From Trogon surrucura (taxonomy: Eukaryota; Chordata; Aves; Trogoniformes; Trogonidae): DNA of 64,000 nt. The notes beneath the pieces are model-generated. The model ran no database searches. It saw nothing but the letters and a program-made list of their open reading frames with translations, and was not told the origin of the DNA. The position numbers and the translations under genes were made by a program. Below, one piece after another: positions 1 to 10,200 of this stretch. Each line of letters starts with the position of its first letter. Position 1 is the first letter of the stretch. The stretch is taken from positions 22,588,501 through 22,652,500 of the forward strand of contig CM036621.1 of the NCBI GenBank assembly GCA_020746105.1, read 5' to 3'.

Positions 1-1161
1 TTTGTCTTGGTGTGCCGTAAGTCACAGGTTTACACAGGTGGTTAATTTGCTAATCAAAAATATGACATAGCCTTGTGGTATAGGCCTATTTGCTTGAAAA
101 TGAGATGTTGGAAACTCATGCTTTAAAATTTTGCCAGCACGTGTTTGCTAGTAAATCAGGGACAAAGCTGGAAACTTAATTCTAAATTAACCATCTTACC
201 AAAAAGTCTAAAATTTGGTACCTTTTACTATGGTTAAAAGATTGTTGGGTGCCATTTATTGTACAAATTAAACTTTTTACAGCTGTTGAAACAGATGAGT
301 TGTCATCACAAGCTGTTGATTTTGCATCGTGAAAAACATACAAAGTTGTGCAGTGGAAATGCTTTGATTTGGTTTGTGCAGCTAGGGTGCATACTGTCTT
401 AGAAACGTGCCACAAGTAACTCCCATGCCTTGATCAGGGAACCAGTCTGGTGAGCATTAACATTTTTTTTTTTTTCCTGCCATTAAATATTTTGTAACCT
501 GGCTAATGGCCTCAAAAATCCCCACCCAACTGGTTGGCAACGTGGGGGATGATCTCCGTCCTGTCCTGTTCATACTCCCCAAGCCCCTTTATTAAAAATA
601 GGACTAAAATAACGTTGCTGGCAGGAAACAGGAATTTTCTATGCAAATGAAGTAGTGGTGGTGGATTACAGATATTTCTATCAAATTATTGGTTTACATG
701 GGTTAGATGGAGTATTGGTGATCTCCCAGGAATACCCCTGTGAGCGGATGAGAGCGGGGAGGAGGGTGGGAGGAGGGTGCTTGGTGCAGTGTGGGGCTGG
801 GGCCCTGCTGTGTCTGGTCTAGCAGGGTCAGCCCCGCCCTGTTGGCACTTCGAAGCGCATCCTGTATTTCAGAGTTCTTTTGGAAGGTTCAAGCCTCTTG
901 CCGTGCTTTACCTGAAATAAATGGTAGTTAATTACAAAGCTGAAGGTGCTTCCTTTCTGAATCCTCCTTGCTGTTGTCACGTGTGTGGGAAAAAAAAGGC
1001 AAGGTTTTGTGGGTTTAATAGCTGACAAGTATCCCAGACCAATTCTAAACCTAAAAAACGTGCTGTTCAAGTGATTTAACAGGTAATTAGCAAGCAAATA
1101 ACTGCTACAAACTCATATGTAGTGCCTTGACAGTGAAAACGTCTTTTTTTTTTCCCCCCAG
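1..1161 (+). other. ANXA7 intron 1 (3' part), no gene seen
   Basis: This stretch ends in a T/C-rich tract and an AG acceptor at 1160-1161, directly before the first coding exon of ANXA7. The non-coding first exon and promoter are not visible, since the stretch lacks a CpG island, so they are probably left of the window. The short frames here show no family resemblance and are probably chance. A G-run cluster at 756-777 is described separately. Confidence 0.6.
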
Positions 1162-1162
1162 A

Positions 1163-1219
1163 ATGGCATACCCAGGTTATCCCCCCTCTGGTGGCTACCC
1201 TGCTTTCCCTGGTTATCCT
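1163..1219 (+). CDS. ANXA7: ANXA7 first coding exon (aa 1-19)
   Basis: The acceptor AG is at 1160-1161 after a T/C tract, and the exon starts at 1162 with a single A before ATG. It encodes [19 protein letters not shown], and the donor GTAAGT starts at 1220. It ends in phase 0. Confidence 0.95.
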
Positions 1220-4200
1220 GTAAGTATGGCTCTTGAATGTCTTGCATTCCTATTGTATTTATATTCTGTGAATACTCTTTCTTGCTGTGTTCTGTGTATG
1301 TAAATCGTAACTGTATCAATTCATATACAGTGTTCTTAGAGATTTTGATCTTTGTTTGTATCTTTATGTCCCTGAAGATGACTTCACAGTTATCTCATAG
1401 GAATTCCAAGAAGATTTGCTTGTTGTTGTTTTTTTTTTTAATGTTGCCTGTTGTTCCAGAAAGGTTCTTGATGGTGTGGTCTTGTCTTAGCTTGTCTTGT
1501 GTATTTTCTATATAGCTAACTATCTCAGCAAATCATTTTTTTTTAAAGTATCAGTAGTCCTTACATAAATATGAAGGTCTTTACGTACAGAGTCAGAGGT
1601 AGTCTCTGAAGCAGTCTGTAGCTCAGTCCCTACCAAGTAATTCCACATACCTGTATCCTAGAATTTACAGAGATGCTGAAAAAAACTTCACTGGCCAGTA
1701 CCCTCAGGAAGAGCTTGGAATGCTTTACTCAAGTAGCCCGGCTTTCATACGACACCAAGTAAATATTTTTCTGAGGATGAAGCACATTGTATCTTGACTT
1801 TGACCCCCTATTCTTCAGGACTTTGTTCCACCTTCAGCTCATGACTGAAGGGACTAAAACTTTCATTGAAACTTTGTTGAGTTTGGCAGAGAAAGGTTGG
1901 ACTGTACTGCTGGGGCAGAGAATATTATGTAGCCTGGGCAGAGTAACCTGGGAGCAACCAAACTCGAGGAGAATGTTTGAGCTAGACTTTACAGCTTTGC
2001 AGCTTATTTCTGCTTTCTGGGCTCAAGAATGAGTGTGTACTGTATGTCATGTGTGACTCGTATTTCTAAAGTTAGTCGGTAAGGATGATTTCCAGCAAGT
2101 GAGTAATGAGTCCATACATTACACTTCATTATGAAGATGAATTTAAATACCTGATTTTCAAGATCAAGTACATGGCTTTCAATTTACAGGGTTTTTCCTG
2201 AGAGATCCTGGTCATTCAAGTAAATATTTCTAATGTACATTAATGCTAACAGCAACCTTTGTGGTATGACTGGTAAGTCATACACATAGCAAAACAAAGG
2301 CACATAGATGCTTGACTTGTTCTTTTTATACCAAACCTGTGATAGGTGTTTAGTCTGACACAGTGGTTCAGATTTAGTCATTGAATACCCATATAACCTG
2401 GATTCCAAAGGAAATGGAGGGGAAAAAAAAACCAAACCCAACCTCTTGCAAGTTCTCACCATGTAACATTTGAAAATACTCATTGTCCAAGAGAGGTGGA
2501 CATTTCAAAGCTCTTAAAAGTACTATAAATACAGGACGTGAGCTCCTAACAATTCATGGAGAGTGAGCCTAGCTGAGCTCACCTGGTACTTATGTGGGAT
2601 AGAAGTTCCAGAAAGGAGCAGGGGTGGGTGACCAGTCACTTGTGGCTCAGCAGCGCGTGTCCCTGGGGAGGAAGGCTAATGGCATACCAGGCTTTCGCAG
2701 GAGCGAAGTCAGCAGGTCAAGGGAAACTATTACTGCTTTGTGCTCGGTGCTCATGAGGCCACATCTGGAGTACTGTGTCTAGTTGTGGCCTCCCAGCACA
2801 ACAGAGACATGGACAAACAGGAGCACTGCTCACCTGGAAGAAGTTAAGGGGAGATCTGTTCAGGCTTCTGCTGTGTAAGAAGTGATGGACACTGGAGCCT
2901 GACTCTTGTCAGAGGTACACAATGGAAGGGGCAGCTGTCAACAAACCATGGCTTGTATTTGTAATTTGATTTGAGGAAAACATTTTTCACCTTGAGCACA
3001 GTCTAGCACCAGACAGAGGCCCAGAGAAGCTGGGGATTCACACTTTCTTGGAGATACCGAAAACTGGTCAAAGCCTTGCATGACCTCATCTAACTCTGAA
3101 GCTGTCCCTGCTTTGAAGGTGGATGGGATCAGAGGCTGTCCTGAGGTGCCTTCCACCCCGCAGCCCTCTCTGTTTCTGTGCCAACGCAGGAGATGCACCA
3201 GAAAATCCAACCAGGAGGCCCCCATCCAGGCTTCAGGAATTCTGCTTTCGCTTCAAGTGCTGAATCCAATAATAATCATTCACGTCACTATACACATGGA
3301 CATTTTGGTCACTTGAGGGTTTTTACTCTAAGGCCTTGTTAGCAGGCATACAGACGCCCCGTTTTTGTGTTTCAGCCAACAGGTCAAGAGTCTGTCTATC
3401 CGCCAGCCGGTCAGTACCCCTATCCTGCCATTCCTGGAGGATACCCTCCACCAGGAGGAGGGGCCTATCCTGCAGCACCACCGAGTGCTGGATATCCAGG
3501 GACAGCAGGATATCCTGCCCCAGGGGGCTACCCTGCCCCTGGGGGCTACCCTGGAGCTCCTCAGGCTGGAGGAATGCCACCTTACGCTGGAGGTAAGATC
3601 CTTCCTTAGAGCACCCCTCGGGGCGATTTCTGGTGTAAGCATTCCCTGTGCTGGATAGAAGTAGTAAGGAAAAGCTGCTTTGTTCAGCGAGCAGTGGAGG
3701 CAGCAGCATGGGGGCAGGCAGGTGGAAGCGAGTACCTGCACGTGGATGGCAGGGCTTGTGTGGTTTTGGGCCACAGCACAGACACAGAGAAACTGGTCTT
3801 TTGCGTAGCTCTGCTCAGTAAGCTGGCTCACGTTGCGTCAGAAGTCAAGTACAAAACATGAAACGCGCTAAAGTCTGTCTTCTTCTCCTAGCTCCTGCTG
3901 GCCCTGGCTTTGGTGTCCCTCCCGCTGGCCCTGGCTTTGGTGGCTATCCACAGCCTCCTGCCCAAAGCTACGCTGGAGGTGGACCAGCGCAGGTTCCAGG
4001 TATGTTGTACATAAGAAACACCAAGCATCCAAGGTTAAACCAAAAGATCCCAGAACAGGCAGTAACAAATTAGACCCTTTCCTGTGTTACTTTTAGCTGG
4101 TGAGCTCTGAATGCTGTACACTTCCAACACCACCAAAGGGCTGATGAGAACCATCCCTATAGGTGGTACATCCATAAGGGATGGCCATCAGTGATTAATG

Positions 4201-7200
4201 ACCACATAGTCGTTTAGGTGCTTATTCTTCTTCAAACTGCAAGTATTTGGTGAGAACTGTGACATCCAGAGTCCACATTCAATGAGTATCATTAGTCCCA
4301 AGGAAAGGGATGCATTCTTCAGATCTGAGTGTTGATGGTGATCCCTGGCATAGCGAGGGAAGTGGAAAGGAGAACGCACACAACTGCCTAAAAACGGTGC
4401 AGATTTTTAATGCTTTCAAGACGATTTTTGTCCTGAAATGCATCAGTTGCGTTTGCAAGAAATTCAGAGCAGCAAAACCTTTTCTTAATGGTTGCTTTGT
4501 TAACTCTACAAGTAACTAATCTGCTCTTAAAATAAGAATTACACATCTGTATTGTGTATAAAAATAAAATTCCAGTACAAAAACCCCCATAGTTGCAGCT
4601 TTGTATTCACAGTGCTTTTGATCATAAAATACGATTCCTTTCATTCTTTCTGCACCAATGAATTCATAATATTTAGTGTTGACATGCTAGGCAATGCGTA
4701 TAATATGACTTTAAAGAGCACACGAGACACACATTCTTCATCTGTGTGGGCTGTCTTGACTTTTGCCAAAGATAGCAATATATAATAAGAATAGATTCTT
4801 CCAGTTCCCACAGAACCAGTAAATTTAGTGTGTACCAGAATACATCTGTGATTGCTTCTTCCCATCATTCCCAAGGGCAAGAAGTTCAGTTACTGATCAT
4901 GATAAGTATCATTAGTTAGGAAACAGGTGTAGGGGAATTTCTTGTGGAGCAGGGGTGCGGTATCCCTTTAAAGGTGTCAACAACCCAGCTTAGGCCTAAA
5001 CAAAGGCGCTGTCCTTGCTGCTGCCTTGGGGCACGGAGAGGAGGAGGTTTTATCTGTTTTGTGAAGAGCCTTGCCGGCTCTCCGAAGGGACCCTCTTCAT
5101 CTGGCACCCGAACAGGCTTAAAATGGGGAATTGCTTAAATGCGGATTGCTTGAATATGGAAAGACTCCGAAGCATCGGAAGTGAGCTGATTTGCAAGCTG
5201 GAGAGTCGGTCAAGACAATGACAAATCCCACCAATATGGCTACAAGTCATTCTCCCTTTATTGCTCCAGACAGCTCAATCTATACTGTTAAGCAGCGTCC
5301 AGGTGCCTGCCCCTTCACAGAGTTGGTCAGTTACAGGTTTACACGTGCCAGCGTTTTATTGCATAGTGCCATTCCACTATGCAGGCGGCTCTCGCCCCCC
5401 CTTCTCCTCCCCACCCCCCCGCACCCGGCAAGGCTCTTCACAAAACAGATAAAACCTCCTCCTCCCCATGCCCCAAGGCAGCTTCAAGGACAGAGCCTTT
5501 GTTTAGGCCTAAGCTGGGTTGTCCACACCTTTAAAGGGACACCGCACCCCTGCTCCACAAGAAATTCCCCTACAAACAGGTTTTGTGTGGTGGTAGGTTT
5601 GTAAAGGGCTTTCTTTTCAGATTAGACAGCATTTACCTAGTAAGAGACCTAATTAATTCCTTTTATCTTGTTTTTTAATTTACTTTCAGTAGGCTACTCT
5701 GGTGGACAAGCACCATCACCAATGCCTGGTCCGGTATGTGCTATATCCTCTTCTATCATCAGTCTTATATGGTTTCTCTAGTTTTAATATTTTTACAACA
5801 TTTTACAGCATGCTCTGCATTAAGAGTTCCCAGCTACACTTAGACTACAACCTGAACAAAATCATAACCCTGTATCTTGTATTGGATAAAAGCATCGCTT
5901 TGGCAACAACTGAATCTCACCTTGATTCTGCGTTAGAGAAAAAGCGAGGAACTAATGGACAGCTCCTTCTGAAGTGCTGATTCCAAAGCTGTGATTTTAC
6001 TTTGAATTTCCATTGTGCAGAACAGCTAGTTACATGTGACTATTTTCAGCCTGCAGCAATGGTTCAGGGTACCCAGGGCACGATTCAAGCTGCTCCAAAC
6101 TTTGATGCTGGAAGGGACGCAGAGGTTCTACGCAAAGCTATGAAGGGGTTTGGTAAGTAAGTGATAGAAGCTTAAATTTCTCTTGGGCTGACTTCCTGGT
6201 GTCATTTTGTCTTTTTCTTCACTTTTCATTTAACCATACCTTTTTCCTCCCCAAGCTTTCCAAATGTCACACTTGTAAAATGACTCTGGCAATTGAGTAG
6301 ACGAAGTTACATTGAAAATTTGATAGACTTCAATGCTAGTCATTTATTATGTAACTATGCCCAAATGCAAGATTATAAAATGCATAGTCTCGGGGGGATT
6401 ATTATGAGTTCTTACATGAAATTGCCCTTCTGTTTCCAAGGAACTGATGAGCAGGCTATCATAAATGTTGTTGCTAACCGCTCCAATGATCAAAGGCAAA
6501 AAATCAAGGCAGCTTTCAAGACTATGTATGGCAAGGTATGTTCACTAGTTCTTCAAATCAGTAAAAAATCCCAAACTTTCAGCTGCTGCTTTAACTGCCT
6601 GCTTGCATTTTAGTCCTGGGGAGTGATTTGGGCACTTTAAAAATGCAGTTCTTTTGGTTATATTCCTTGTGTACCAGGGGACCTCTGGTATTTGACACAG
6701 TGTTGCCCTGATACGTGGCAGAAGCAGGGGTGGGGGAAGGCTGGGGGCTGGCTCTGTCCCTGACCAAACAAAAAGCTTCTCTGCTTTTGTAATGCTTGAT
6801 AGATAGAAAATAATCAAACTGTCCCTGTATTCGTGTCTGAAAGTACTGAGTTTTGTATGTACACAAGCCACCACTGACATCTTTTTTTTGTAAGAAACAA
6901 ACTGAGAAACTGGTGGAGGATTTGTTACTCAGTAAAAGGCCAAGATAACTTAATTTCTTCCGTCATTTTTGCAACTTGAAGTTTTATAGTTGCGGCATTT
7001 TTCAGGACCCGACTTGGTCCTCATTAGTGAAGAGATAACAAACAAGAGCTAAGCTGTCAAAGTTCTGGACAGAGGGAAGTTCTTTATAACAAATAAAACT
7101 TTACAGGCACAAAGGTAGAAATCAGTCACAAAAGTAAGTTCTAGTTTGATCTTTTTTCAGTATGTAATCTACATAGCTAACACTCTCCAAAGCCCTTTTG

Positions 7201-10200
7201 TGTTTTTCATTGAACAGGATTTAATTAAAGATCTGAAGTCTGAGTTAAGTGGAAATGTGGAAGAATTGATTCTGGCACTCTTCATGCCTAGCACCTACTA
7301 CGATGCCTGGAGTTTACGGCATGCCATGAAGGTATGGAAATAGTTTAAAACTGCCTGAAAATGCTCATCTAAGAAAAAAGAATACCCAGTCCCTGCAGTG
7401 CTGAAAAATCCTGTAGTGGCAAACAAATGTCAGGACTAAAAATTCTTCTCTGCTGTGTACCACAGCCTCAGCGAATTTCTGCAGGATTAGGCATTTCACA
7501 GCAGCTGTCCGTCCCATGGAGGATGAAACTCTGCAGGACAAAAGTTTGTTCTCTGCCACTTGGTTATAATTTTTGCTAGAATCTAGAAAGAGCCAGGGTG
7601 CCATTACAACTGTAACCTCTGGATTAATTGAAGGTACATGCATCTCCTTAGAAGGAACAAATCATTGATACTGAAAGGCATTTTTGGATTATCCCAGCTT
7701 TTTTTCCAAAAGGACAACAATGAAAAAAGCATTTTCTTAAGGTCAGAGGATGTATCTGTTCAAGACTGCATTAGAGATTAAATGCGCTAGTTGGTTTAAA
7801 CTTTTAGCTCGGGTAAACTGGTACATCCAGTTACCAGAATTACTTGCTTGTTTGAGCTGCAGCAGCTTGCAGATGGCTGATACTGGAAACAAGTAACTTA
7901 ACCCACGTATGGTTGCAGACCTTGTAAAGGATGTGGAGCCTAAGTGAAGATCCAGCTTTAGTGGAGGCAACAGTCACTGTTGACTGTTTTAAAAAATTGA
8001 TAACGTTACCTAGAAACTTTGCACAGATCCACTCCTATCTACTTCTTGCCTGAATAGAGATTATGCCAGTAAGAATTCAGTTGATTTTTATTCTGAGGAG
8101 GGGGAAGCATTTACAAAGGTTCCAGCTGGTGCTCCCTGTTGAGGAAGTGGACACATTTGGAGAAGAAAATGCAGTTGTATGCTGACCAAAACAGAATTTA
8201 CATGTGTATCTTTACCTTTAATGATTATCATAAAGCTCTACTTTCCACTGGTAAAATAATTTCCAAATGATTTCCAGAGTAAAATAATTGCTAAACAATT
8301 TCCTTCCTAAATAATTTTCCAGTTAACTTTGGCTGATGTCACTGTTCTGGATGTGTAGTTTTTATAGTTTTGGGGTATTTTTTTTTGAACTGGTGCAGAA
8401 CTGAATGTTTGAAGAATCTTCACTCCATTTAAGTATGCTTTAAGAAGAGCTGGTGCTTTCACATTGCAAGGATACTGTTCTTTAAAAGTGGATCATATAA
8501 AGTTTTGAAAAAATGGATGACTGCGTAATTTCACAGTTGAAGAAAACTGAGTAAGTAATGCTTTGTATTTACGCCATTTTTTTCCTTTGGCTGCAGGGAC
8601 CAGGCACTCAGGAGAGAGTGCTGATCGAGATCCTTTGCACAAGGACAAACCAGGAAATACGAGAAATCGTGAACTGCTATAAATCAGAATTTGGAAGGGA
8701 CATCGAACAAGACATCAGAGCAGACACTTCAGGACACTTTGAACGATTACTTATATCTATGTGCCAAGTGAGCTTTGATTTATTTTTTTTTTTTTTGGTA
8801 AGGTAAGAGCGTACAGTCTGACTTTGATGCACGTAGTCATAATGGCTACATAAATAACTTGTGTGTGCTTAGCAAGAGCAAGGTTTTCAAGAAATTAGCC
8901 CTGGGCCATTAATTTATTCCCTAATGACAAGATATGGACCTTCAGTCCCTCCTCAAGGAAGAGATACTTCCTATTTACAAATCTGTGATGAATTGTGTGA
9001 CCTAATTTAGCACCCCCCCATGCTTCTGAGAGAACTTACATGCAAATCCTTCATTGTGCAGATGCAATCAAGCGGTCCTGTAAAGCGGTGCTCTATTCTG
9101 TGGCTAAAGCAAGATGCTTTCCCTTTTTTGCATACTTTAAAAAAATAATTTGCGTGCATCTGTTTCAATAACCTCTACGTTAGGGATTTTCATAGGAATT
9201 CTACATAAGAACAAGCTAAGAGGTACCAGAGGGCAAAAATTACCTCCCAAGTTACAGCCTTCCGTTCCTCCACATCTCCAGAATTAGGGAGGTGCTGCTA
9301 CTGAACCCAGGTGAACACTGGAGCTTGCTTATCCACTATCATTTACTAGGGCTCTTTTTATGTTGAAGAACAGTAACTTGCAGTTACCCACATTTAGGAA
9401 GGAATACGTACTAATGAGACTTCCTTTGATCAACGTGCTGATCTGCTGTTACTGACTTGCTGTGACACTCCTCCATCTCGTTTGCCTCTGCCTTTGGGAG
9501 AGTTTAGCTGTGCACTCGGGTATTTGGATTAAAAAGTCGAAATCGACAAGAAAGAAAACCTTGAGAAAGTCATGCTGCTAGTTTTTATTTTGATAAATGC
9601 AGTAGGTTACAATAACTGACAACCACATGATTTAAATATTAACCACCATAATACAACAGTGTTTGAGAGCATGTATTCAGCCTGCTCAGCCAGTATATTT
9701 AGCAGTATTCATCCATGCACTGGGCAGCAAAAAAAACCCAAAGCACATAAAATGTCATATAAGCCCTACTGACGTGTTACTGCTATGTTACGTGTTTTCT
9801 GGAGATGTTCTTACTTGAAATTGGCAAATTCTAAATAAAGTAGAAGACCTGAGATACTTCAGGTGTGCATATTCAGTAAGATAATTCATTAGTTCGTTTG
9901 GGAAGATTCTTTGCAACTTGAAGCCTAGAAACAAATCAAAAGAAAGCTTACATTATTAAGTAAAATAGAGAATTAAGTACAGTACTTAATTAAAACTATG
10001 AAATGGTATGTAGGGGTCAAATTATCTGACTCAGTGTATCTACAGTTTAAAGCACACTCTACAGAGTGACTTCTGGGCCACTTTTGTATTCATTGCCTAT
10101 AAGAAATACTAATCTAAAGAGTAGTTTTAAAGCAACGTAACACCATGGCAACACATGACTTTCTGCTTCAAGCTTTGGAGTGACAAGCTTGGGGTCTGCG

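Noticed and set aside
6014-6052. Alternative acceptor at 6020 for ANXA7 coding exon 5
   Set aside because: Using it gives an in-frame TAG after two codons; the AG at 6048-6049 restores the known protein.
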